Below, piece by piece: positions 1 to 5,072 of a DNA stretch of 5,072 nt. The notes under the pieces are model-generated. The model saw only the letters and a program-made list of their open reading frames with translations, was not told the DNA's origin and ran no database searches. The translations under genes were made by a program, and so were the position numbers. Source of the stretch: Acidobacteriaceae bacterium (lineage in GTDB: Bacteria > Acidobacteriota > Terriglobia > Terriglobales > Acidobacteriaceae); assembly GCA_003165855.1 (NCBI GenBank), contig PMXH01000364.1, positions 1 to 5,072 of the forward strand, given 5' to 3'. Within the stretch, counting starts at the first letter, position 1. The number at the start of each line of letters is the position of its first letter.

Positions 1-14
1 CTTGAAAACACTCA

Positions 15-46
15 GAGCGAGATTCCTCGCTCCGCTCGGAATGACA
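15..46. repeat. Short palindromic intergenic repeat (TCATTCCGAGCG type)
   Basis: Seen directly: GAGCGA (15-20) and TCGCTC (27-32) form a perfect 6-bp inverted repeat around a 6-base loop. ATTCC (22-26) and GGAAT (38-42) give a second, mutually exclusive pairing. Read on the minus strand, the core begins TGTCATTCCGAGCG and continues GAGCGAGGAATCT. From recollection, this pattern recurs between genes in many environmental genomes, including Acidobacteriota, where spurious translations give peptides resembling HSERSEES. Only one copy lies in this window, so its dispersed nature is inferred. It lies about 45 bp upstream of the barrel gene and might form part of its leader, or simply be a passive repeat. 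Confidence 0.55.
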
Positions 47-91
47 CCGACTGGTGGGCCATGTTGCATGTACTTGCTTTAACCGTGCATC

Positions 92-934
92 ATGGAAGGA
101 ATGGCACGCACCTCGCGAACCGCAATCCTCGCCCTCTTTGCCGCATCATTTCTTGCGTTGCTCCTAACCCCACGGACCTTCGCGCAGGACAACTACGAGA
201 TCCAGGTCTACGGCGTCGACACAGTGGCGCCCCGCTCCACCATGGTGGAACTCCACTCGAATTTCACGGTCGAGGGGAGCAAGACCGTGCAGGATGGTGT
301 TCTTCCCTCGAATCACGCCGAACACGAGACGCTCGAGATCACGCAAGGAATTAGCGACTGGGCCGAGGTGGGCTTTTACGTTTTTACCAGCATTCAATCC
401 GACGGGGGATGGCAATGGGTGGGCGATCACATCCGGCCGCGGTTCCGCGTACCGGAATCGTGGCACTGGCCGGTGGGCGTGAGCCTGTCGAACGAGATTG
501 GTTACCAGCGCGCTGCATTCTCCCCCGACACATGGACTTGGGAGATTCGCCCCATCGTCGACAAGAAAATCGGGCCGTGGTACTTGGCCTTCAATCCCGC
601 GCTCGACCGGTCGTGGCATGGGCAGAGCGTGAACCAGGGAGTCACGTTTTCGCCGAACGTGAAGTTCAGCTACGACTTCACCAAGAAGATTGCGGGCGGG
701 CTGGAATACTACGCGTCGTACGGTTCATTGACGGGCTTCGACGCGCTCAAAGATCAGCAGCAGCAGTTCTTTCCCGCAATCGATGTCGATTTCGGTCTGC
801 AGTGGGAGTTCAATTTCGGGGTCGGCGTCGGAACCACACGGTCCACCGATCATTTGATCGTTAAATGCATCATCGGCCGGAGATTTTCCTGGCCACATGG
901 AAGCGGGGCCAAGCTGCAAACTCCGCAGCCGTAG
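92..934 (+). CDS. Exported protein, probable outer-membrane beta-barrel
   Basis: A 280-residue protein with a clear Sec signal peptide: a short basic start (R6, R9), a hydrophobic core at about 11-25, and an A-x-A-like site T29-F30-A31 before Q32. The mature part of about 249 residues has no further membrane helix. It is rich in alternating aromatic and polar stretches typical of amphipathic beta-strands, for example around 81-100 (LEITQGISDWAEVGFYVF), 124-134, 147-170, 186-210, 229-248 and 253-267. The last strand ends in F265/W267, followed by a 13-residue tail. The layout resembles the loose porin-like families related to phenol-degradation MetA proteins (PF13557), often annotated only as transporter or hypothetical, but I cannot assign a family or cargo with confidence. 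Two starts are possible: ATG at 92, or ATG at 101. The purine-rich GGAAGGA (94-100) abuts the second too closely to be a normal ribosome site, so 92 is kept provisionally. The gene runs convergently to the minus-strand cluster and is probably independent of it. Confidence 0.8.
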   Translation: MEGMARTSRTAILALFAASFLALLLTPRTFAQDNYEIQVYGVDTVAPRSTMVELHSNFTVEGSKTVQDGVLPSNHAEHETLEITQGISDWAEVGFYVFTSIQSDGGWQWVGDHIRPRFRVPESWHWPVGVSLSNEIGYQRAAFSPDTWTWEIRPIVDKKIGPWYLAFNPALDRSWHGQSVNQGVTFSPNVKFSYDFTKKIAGGLEYYASYGSLTGFDALKDQQQQFFPAIDVDFGLQWEFNFGVGVGTTRSTDHLIVKCIIGRRFSWPHGSGAKLQTPQP

Positions 935-973
935 GGCTGATGTGGATCGACCAACGCCGGCTTGCCTTTCGGT

Positions 974-2038
974 TCATCCGGTGGGCTCAGGAGTGGGCGG
1001 CCTAAGCATAGGCTCCAGTGGCGGCGCTGGGGGATAAAGCACAGCGCTTAGCGCGGGATAGCGCGCCGCGAAGAAATAGATCGAGTACGCGGGAAAGAAC
1101 ACGATGACTGGCACCGAAATCAGCGCGACCAGATAAAGGAAGATCGCCAGCAGTATGATCCCTACCACCACCGCCAGAGTAATCGTATAAACGTTCCAAG
1201 TGAGGCCGGCCGTTTTCCCCGTGAGGACGGCAAGGATACTCAAGCCAACGGTTGGTATGGCGATGAACAAACCCAGAATCAGGGTTGCGATTCCGACCAC
1301 GATCCCGGCGCCAATGGCCATCAGAATCTTCATTCCGATGTAGCCGGCGAATCTGCCCTTCTCGGCCTCGATCATCGGCCACAGCCGGCGCCAGCCTTCG
1401 ATCGCACCGATATTCTCCAGTGCCATTTGTGGGATGACGAAATCCTTCGTCAGCACAAAGATCACCCCAAGTACCACAAAGACGATCAGCAGCACGAAGA
1501 AAAGAACGATTCCACCCAGCACCAGAGGAAGCAGGTGTTCCTTCGGTTCCTTCAGCCAGCCCACGGCGAAGGCGAAGCCTGCCGGAATTCCGACCAGGAC
1601 GATAAGGATCGCCAGCGTAACCAGCAGGTAGAGCAGCTTCCACAGGAAGTAACGCCATCCCGGACCTTGCCTGCGGCTCCAGCCTTCGCGAATGTGACAC
1701 TCCTTCGCCATCACACTGTCGAAGAGGATGAACCGCATGACGCTGCTGATGTACATCAGGATGATGCCAAACACGAGTCCCGTGACTACCAACACTGAAA
1801 TCAGCCCGGCCAGCAGCGCGAGGTCGAAACCGGGCAATTGGGGAATTGACCCGTGCGGGTTTGCCCCAGCATGAGTGGGGAAATTAAGGCGATTGCAGCC
1901 TCCACTGGAGCCGAGTTCCCCGGCGAGCAGTCCCACTACCGCGAGTTTGGTCCACTGCCAGAAGCGGAATGGCTGAAAGAGTTGTTGCCTGGCATGTTGG
2001 AACGCGAGAGGAATCGTGTCGACGGCGGTAATTGGCAA
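974..2038 (-). CDS. Multi-pass integral membrane protein, TTG start
   Basis: A 354-residue inner-membrane protein of unassigned function. Strongly hydrophobic segments lie at about 72-98, 134-158, 170-197, 234-262 and 282-322, with a weaker one at 31-42, giving five or six passes. A Pro-rich tail (336-353) closes it. Two related blocks are visible about 96 residues apart. The first (103-136) carries I-R-E-G-W at 116-120, then G127-W128-R129-Y and K134. The second (200-239) carries I-E-G-W at 213-216, then G228-R229-F230, Y233 and K237. Each block leads into a long hydrophobic helix, so the protein looks internally duplicated. This resembles the DUF7544 / glycerophosphodiester-phosphodiesterase membrane-domain type of protein, but that match is from memory. 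The TTG start is well supported: an in-frame TAG lies eight codons before it, no other start codon lies between, and GAGGTG sits 5 bases upstream. The gene is 125 bp downstream of permease B on the same strand, so co-transcription is possible but unproven. Confidence 0.85.
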   Translation of the reverse strand: MPITAVDTIPLAFQHARQQLFQPFRFWQWTKLAVVGLLAGELGSSGGCNRLNFPTHAGANPHGSIPQLPGFDLALLAGLISVLVVTGLVFGIILMYISSVMRFILFDSVMAKECHIREGWSRRQGPGWRYFLWKLLYLLVTLAILIVLVGIPAGFAFAVGWLKEPKEHLLPLVLGGIVLFFVLLIVFVVLGVIFVLTKDFVIPQMALENIGAIEGWRRLWPMIEAEKGRFAGYIGMKILMAIGAGIVVGIATLILGLFIAIPTVGLSILAVLTGKTAGLTWNVYTITLAVVVGIILLAIFLYLVALISVPVIVFFPAYSIYFFAARYPALSAVLYPPAPPLEPMLRPPTPEPTG

Positions 2039-2043
2039 AAGCG

Positions 2044-2049
2044 CACCTC
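2044..2049 (-). promoter_or_regulatory. Ribosome binding site that fixes a TTG start
   Basis: Read on the minus strand, GAGGTG is followed by the 5-base spacer CGCTT and then TTG. This is the clearest Shine-Dalgarno-like sequence in the window. It selects TTG at 2038 as the start of the membrane protein gene, whose reading frame is closed upstream by TAG and offers no ATG or GTG nearby. Confidence 0.65.
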
Positions 2050-2123
2050 GAGTTGCAAATCGCTAGCAGCAAGGTACTGCGAACAACGCCGCGGATCAAA
2101 TCAATTCGCAGATGCGAGTGATC

Positions 2124-2146
2124 GTGAGAAGTGAGAAGTGAGAAGT
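2124..2146. repeat. Heptamer tandem repeat, GTGAGAA x3
   Basis: Three perfect head-to-tail copies of GTGAGAA (2124-2130, 2131-2137, 2138-2144) are followed by GT of a fourth. On the minus strand this reads as TTCTCAC repeats. The array lies in the 125-bp gap, 18 bp beyond the stop codon of permease B and about 85 bp before the membrane protein gene. The unit does not resemble a terminator and no stem is formed by it. It is comparable in style to the heptanucleotide STRR repeats known from heterocystous cyanobacteria. I recall similar TTCTCAC runs in environmental Acidobacteriota, but copy number in this genome cannot be seen here. Confidence 0.85.
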
Positions 2147-2163
2147 TAACATAAGACTCTTCT

Positions 2164-3420
2164 TCATTCGTAGCGCAGGGCCTCCACCGGGTCCAGCTTG
2201 GATGCGCGGAAAGCGGGAACCAGTCCACTGACCACGCCCACAACCAGCAGCACCACACTGGAGAGCACGACCGTCATCACGGAGATTCGCAGGTGAATAT
2301 CGCCCTGCCCGGAATCGTCCTCGAACAGTGGTCCCATCATGGGTAAAGTTCCCACGGCCCAGGCAATCACATAGGAGAGCGCCACGCCGATTGCGCCACC
2401 GAGGATCATGATCAACAAAGTCTCCGCCAGGAATTGCAGTTTGATGTGCCGCTTGCGCGCTCCCAGAGCCCGGCGCAGACCGATCTCGCGAATCCGTTCG
2501 TCCACCGAGACCAGCATGATATTCATCACACCCACGCCGCCGATTCCCAAGGTCAACGTGCCGACAAAGGCCAACAACACCTGCAGCCCAATGGTCAGCG
2601 CGTCGATTACCGGACGGAATTCATCCCGCCCGAACATTTGGAGCGCTTTCGGGTCGGTCGGCGAAAAATTCTGCCGCGTGGCCACCGCCGCCAGCACCTG
2701 TGCCATGGCTTTCTTTTCAAACTGCGGCGCGATCGGCTCAAACACCAACACGGCCGCGTAACGCGTGTTCCACATTTCACCGGCTGTCGAGTAAGGAATC
2801 CATGCCGACTCATCGTCGCTGCTGAAATAATTGCTGAGCTGGATCTTACGCGCCATCACGCCGATCACGGTGAAGCGCACACCGCCCACTTCCACGGTCT
2901 CGCCGACCGCGGGCCGTCCGCTGAAAAGTTGTTCCTTGGTGCGTCCGCCCAGAAAGATTACGCGCCGCCGTTCCAGTTCGTCCCCGGCATCGATCCAGCG
3001 GCCCTCCGACGGCACTTCGTTCCGCATCTCACCATACTCGGGACAAACTCCGCGAACCGCCGCCGTCCCTACCAGGCGGTCGCCGTAAGCAATTCCCGGC
3101 CGATTCACGGTTTCACGGCAGACGTGCCGAACCAGCGGCGCCGTGGCTTTCACCATATCCACATCAGCCTCCTCGATCACCACTTTTTTTCCCGCGCGTT
3201 GCCCACCGGGCTGCTCGCTGGTTTGCTGCGGCCAACAAATCACCACGCTCTTGCCGAAGGCGTCGAAGCCATGCACCAGAATGCTGCGGAAACTGCTGCC
3301 GTAAGCGATCAGCAAAGTGACCGTTGCAATCCCCCAGACAATGCCCAGCATGGTGAGGAAGCTGCGCGTGAGGTTGCGCTTCAACGCAGTCCAGGCTTCG
3401 AGAATGATTTCAATCAGCAT
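2164..3420 (-). CDS. ABC transporter permease B, MacB/FtsX family
   Basis: A 418-residue half-transporter of the type VII ABC (MacB/LolCE/FtsX) fold, predicted in the inner membrane. Helix 1 is at about 21-41 (FLTMLGIVWGIATVTLLIAY). A periplasmic MacB_PCD-like domain spans about 45-270, including R152-R153-V-I-F-L-G, G173-E-T-V and V185-I-G-V-M-A. Helices 2 to 4 are at about 276-305, 330-358 and 381-403. The family signature E309-R-I-R-E-I-G-L-R-R-A-L-G-A-R follows helix 2, and the end P402-A-F-R-A-S-K-L-D-P-V-E-A-L-R-Y is typical. No Walker A or signature motif is present; MacB of E. coli (about 650 residues) has its ATPase fused, so this protein needs a separate ATPase. The ATG at 3420 is chosen because the family alignment begins there. 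A longer reading to a TTG at 3489 would translate the octamer repeat. No good ribosome site is visible before the ATG, since repeat DNA occupies that position. It is a paralogue of the gene immediately upstream. Confidence 0.93.
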   Translation of the reverse strand: MLIEIILEAWTALKRNLTRSFLTMLGIVWGIATVTLLIAYGSSFRSILVHGFDAFGKSVVICWPQQTSEQPGGQRAGKKVVIEEADVDMVKATAPLVRHVCRETVNRPGIAYGDRLVGTAAVRGVCPEYGEMRNEVPSEGRWIDAGDELERRRVIFLGGRTKEQLFSGRPAVGETVEVGGVRFTVIGVMARKIQLSNYFSSDDESAWIPYSTAGEMWNTRYAAVLVFEPIAPQFEKKAMAQVLAAVATRQNFSPTDPKALQMFGRDEFRPVIDALTIGLQVLLAFVGTLTLGIGGVGVMNIMLVSVDERIREIGLRRALGARKRHIKLQFLAETLLIMILGGAIGVALSYVIAWAVGTLPMMGPLFEDDSGQGDIHLRISVMTVVLSSVVLLVVGVVSGLVPAFRASKLDPVEALRYE

Positions 3421-3422
3421 GA

Positions 3423-3527
3423 GCCAATTTGGCAATTGAGTAATTTTGTAAGTTTGTAATTTGAAACCAAACCCAACATGGGTTTTCAAATTACGAAATT
3501 ACTAAATTACCCAATTACTAAATTCTT
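3423..3527. repeat. Inverted pair of AAATTACN octamer arrays
   Basis: The right arm on the plus strand holds head-to-tail octamers AAATTACG (3488-3495), AAATTACT (3496-3503), AAATTACC (3504-3511), CAATTACT (3512-3519) and a decayed fifth (3520-3527). Read on the minus strand, the left arm holds AAATTACA, AACTTACA, AAATTACT, CAATTGCC and AAATTGGC, ending next to permease B's start codon. The arms 3433-3468 and 3481-3517 are complementary at roughly 31 of 36 positions. The hairpin has its centre near AAACCC (3469-3474) and GGGTTT (3480-3485). A small perfect palindrome, GCCAA-T-TTGGC (3423-3433), abuts the gene start. The DNA is far more AT-rich than the flanking genes. It fills almost the whole 109-bp gap between the two permease genes. 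It could weaken read-through, block ribosome access or protect the upstream message, but none of this is shown directly. Confidence 0.9.
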
Positions 3528-3529
3528 CC

Positions 3530-4789
3530 TTACCCTCCGGCTTCATACCGCAGCGCCTCGATGGGATCGATGGATGCCGCTCTCCGAGCCGGATACAGTG
3601 CAGCGGCCACGGCAATTGCACCCAGCAAGCCTGCGGCTACCAGTCCAGAAGTCCAGTCTGGAATGAGGCCGGCAAAGAAGTCTGGCATGGGCAGCAAGTT
3701 CACCAGCGCGCAAAACCCGAAGGCCACGCCCAGTCCAATCGCGCCGCTCAGCAAAGCAATAATCAGAGCCTCCACAAAGAACTGCCGCAGAATCGTTCCC
3801 GAGGGCGCGCCCAGCGCTTTGCGCACTCCAATTTCCCGAGTCCGCTCGCGCACGGCCACCAGCATCACGTTCATCACTCCAATACCGCCCAAAACCAGTG
3901 TCACGATCCCAACCGCGCCCAGAAAATACTTCATACCGTCGGTCATCTGCCGGAATGCTTTGGCCTCCTGCACGGTATCCCAGATCGGACAAGCTTCCTT
4001 GTCGTTGGGATCGTAGCGGTGCATGCGCGCCAGCGCGGTCCGAACCTCGTGCTTGCAAGCTTCGTGCTGCTCCACCGATTTCGGAGTTACCAGCAGTTGA
4101 TCGAACGTCGTGGGCGTTCCCGGAGGCTTGTCCGGAAAATCGCGCCGCATTGCGGAAAACGGAATGAAGACCTTGTTCACGTCCCAGCCGTCGTAGCTGG
4201 AATCCTGCTTCTTTTTCGCCATCACCCCAATCACGACGAAGGGGAAATCGTTCAAATAAACGTTTTCCCCCACCGGATTGCGGCCGGGAAATAACTGCTT
4301 GGCCGCGTCCGATCCCAGAAAGGCGACCCGGCGTGCCTCGCGCATGTCGTCCCAGTCATAGAAACGTCCCAGACCCACGCCAAGGCTGCGAATGGAACTG
4401 AACTGCGGATACGATCCAGCGACCTCGAATGACGCGTTGTTGAAGTTGCTGTGCGTCAGAACCGTTTCCTGCTCCAGTTCCGGGATGGCATATTCACAAT
4501 CCTGCGCCTCGGCCTGCACCACGGGCACATCCTGGTCTTCCCAGTGAACCAGCCGCCCTGCGTGGGTTCCACCGGCCTGCAGGCTGGTGCGGCCGTGGAA
4601 AACGATCATTACGTCCTTGCCCAGCGTTTTCGATTGCTCCTCCTGCCCTTTGCGCAAGCCTTCACCGGCCGCCACCATCAGCACGATCGAAACAATTCCC
4701 CACGCGATGCCGAACATGGTCAGGAATGCCCGGAGCTTGTGCGCCCATAACGTCCGCAACACATCCGTAATTAGGTCTCGCAGAGTCAT
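3530..4789 (-). CDS. ABC transporter permease A, MacB/FtsX family
   Basis: A 419-residue paralogue of permease B and the first of the pair in transcription order. Helix 1 is at about 22-42 (FLTMFGIAWGIVSIVLMVAA). The periplasmic MacB_PCD-like region (about 45-280) contains R153-R-V-A-F-L-G-S, N171-P-V-G-E-N and V185-V-I-G-V-M-A. Helices 2 to 4 are at about 286-312, 337-366 and 380-399. The signature E315-R-T-R-E-I-G-V-R-K-A-L-G-A follows helix 2, and the protein ends with S406-I-D-P-I-E-A-L-R-Y-E. It has no nucleotide-binding domain. In this family an ATPase dimer drives movements of the periplasmic domains to extrude lipoproteins, toxins or peptides, or to signal across the membrane; nothing here tells which. 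ATG at 4789 is preferred because family similarity starts at MTLRDL. The open frame continues to a GTG at 4966, but those 59 residues are basic, unlike the family, and would overlap the gene upstream. No strong ribosome site is visible. Confidence 0.94.
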   Translation of the reverse strand: MTLRDLITDVLRTLWAHKLRAFLTMFGIAWGIVSIVLMVAAGEGLRKGQEEQSKTLGKDVMIVFHGRTSLQAGGTHAGRLVHWEDQDVPVVQAEAQDCEYAIPELEQETVLTHSNFNNASFEVAGSYPQFSSIRSLGVGLGRFYDWDDMREARRVAFLGSDAAKQLFPGRNPVGENVYLNDFPFVVIGVMAKKKQDSSYDGWDVNKVFIPFSAMRRDFPDKPPGTPTTFDQLLVTPKSVEQHEACKHEVRTALARMHRYDPNDKEACPIWDTVQEAKAFRQMTDGMKYFLGAVGIVTLVLGGIGVMNVMLVAVRERTREIGVRKALGAPSGTILRQFFVEALIIALLSGAIGLGVAFGFCALVNLLPMPDFFAGLIPDWTSGLVAAGLLGAIAVAAALYPARRAASIDPIEALRYEAGG

Positions 4790-4812
4790 TGCGCTTCGTT
4801 GATTGGACGCGA

Positions 4813-4910
4813 CCCGGCAAGGAAAGTGAGCCTGCTGCGCCGGGATTGCCCTCGCTATGTGGATACGCACGCGGGCGGCATTTTGTTGCAAGGAAAGTAG
4901 GACGCGTGCG
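4813..4910 (-). other. Possible structured leader: two hairpins with a shared loop sequence
   Basis: The 142-bp gap upstream of permease A contains two inverted repeats. One pairs CCCGGC (4813-4818) with GCCGGG (4839-4844). The other pairs CGCACGCG (4866-4873) with CGCGTGCG (4903-4910). An 11-base direct repeat, GCAAGGAAAGT, occurs at 4817-4827 and 4888-4898; the first copy overlaps its stem by two bases, and the second lies wholly in its loop. In the transcript direction the loops read ACTTTCCTTGC, which is pyrimidine-rich and partly complementary to ribosome binding sites. It may be an untranslated leader or small RNA, but each stem alone could arise by chance in GC-rich DNA. No convincing promoter is visible. 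Confidence 0.3.
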
Positions 4911-4931
4911 AGAGCTCTGGTCCGATGTGAG

Positions 4932-5072
4932 TTAAGGTGTAGCCGTAGTGAGCGTCGTTCCGGCACTTTCCAGCCATTCGTCGAACTGCTTCAATGCCAA
5001 CTCACATTGCATCCGGTGCCGTTCCTTGCGGTCGCGGATCTTCCTCTCCAAGGCGGGCAGCAGATCGAAGGT
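4932..5072 (-). CDS. C-terminal end of an unidentified gene, cut by the window edge
   Basis: Read on the minus strand from the right edge, 46 codons stay open and end in TAA (4932-4934). The peptide begins TFDLLPALERKIRDRKER and continues through H19-R-M-Q-C-E, L26-A-L-K-Q-F-D-E-W-L-E, ending in a Thr-rich tail. It is strongly charged and looks helical, possibly coiled-coil, over about residues 4-36. Codon third positions are mostly G or C until the last few codons, as expected for a real gene. It does not resemble the end of a MacB/LolD ATPase or of an HlyD-type adaptor. A helical regulator tail, such as a PadR-like C-terminus, is possible but unsupported. It runs in the same direction as permease A and stops 142 bp before it, so it may be the preceding gene of the same cluster. 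Confidence 0.6.
   Translation of the reverse strand, partial: TFDLLPALERKIRDRKERHRMQCELALKQFDEWLESAGTTLTTATP

Noticed and set aside
61..354. A 97-codon plus-strand frame overlapping the barrel gene start
   Set aside because: It lies out of frame with the signal-peptide protein, and its Arg- and His-rich sequence has no recognisable structure.
935..985. Possible bidirectional terminator between the convergent genes
   Set aside because: Only a 6-bp stem with one G-T pair (955-960 with 978-983), a 17-base loop and no T tract on either side; too weak to call.
2434..3459. A long plus-strand open frame of 341 codons antisense to permease B
   Set aside because: It mirrors a gene with unmistakable family motifs on the other strand. 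Its translation is rich in His, Arg and Gln, with no domain or hydrophobic pattern, as expected of a shadow frame in GC-rich DNA.
3421..3489. A 23-residue N-terminal extension of permease B from a TTG at 3489
   Set aside because: It would be a translation of the octamer repeat arm, and the conserved family sequence begins at the ATG at 3420.
3488..3527. CRISPR-like array
   Set aside because: The units are contiguous 8-mers without spacers, and no cas gene is near.
4817..4898. AAGGAAAG in hairpin loops as CsrA binding sites
   Set aside because: The GGA motifs are on the plus strand, whereas the gene downstream of the structure is transcribed from the minus strand, where the loops read TTTCCTT.
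4790..4966. A 59-residue N-terminal extension of permease A from a GTG at 4966
   Set aside because: The family starts at the internal Met, the extension is basic and low in recognisable structure, and it would overlap the end of the preceding gene.

Overview
The window looks like chromosomal DNA from a moderately GC-rich Gram-negative bacterium. The gene content and the intergenic short-repeat families suggest Acidobacteriota (Koribacter or Sulfotelmatobacter-like), but that placement is from recollection of similar genomes and has not been tested by a search. I see no phage, integrase, transposase, CRISPR, tRNA or rRNA.

Layout: a short palindromic repeat near the left edge (15-46) precedes one plus-strand gene (92-934). 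That gene encodes an exported protein with a signal peptide and the strand pattern of an outer-membrane beta-barrel. It converges on a minus-strand cluster that fills the rest of the window. In transcription order, right to left, the cluster holds the C-terminal end of an unidentified gene (4932 to the right edge), ABC permease A (3530-4789), ABC permease B (2164-3420) and a multi-pass integral membrane protein with a TTG start (974-2038).

The two permeases are paralogues of the MacB/LolC/LolE/FtsX type: one N-terminal membrane helix, a large periplasmic MacB_PCD-like domain, then three C-terminal helices. Neither carries an ATPase domain. They would need a separate LolD/MacB-type ATPase, which is not in the window and may lie beyond the right edge. 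Two different half-transporters side by side suggest a heterodimeric exporter or mechanotransmission complex, as in LolCE. The substrate cannot be read from the sequence. The downstream membrane protein may be co-transcribed, but nothing shown here proves a functional link.

The most unusual part is the intergenic DNA. Three of the gaps carry a different short repeat. Two octamer AAATTACN arrays face each other as a long imperfect hairpin between the permease genes and run right up to permease B's start codon. A heptamer GTGAGAA tandem array lies between permease B and the membrane protein gene. A TCATTCCGAGCG-type palindrome lies upstream of the barrel gene. The gap upstream of permease A contains two inverted repeats whose loops share an 11-base sequence.
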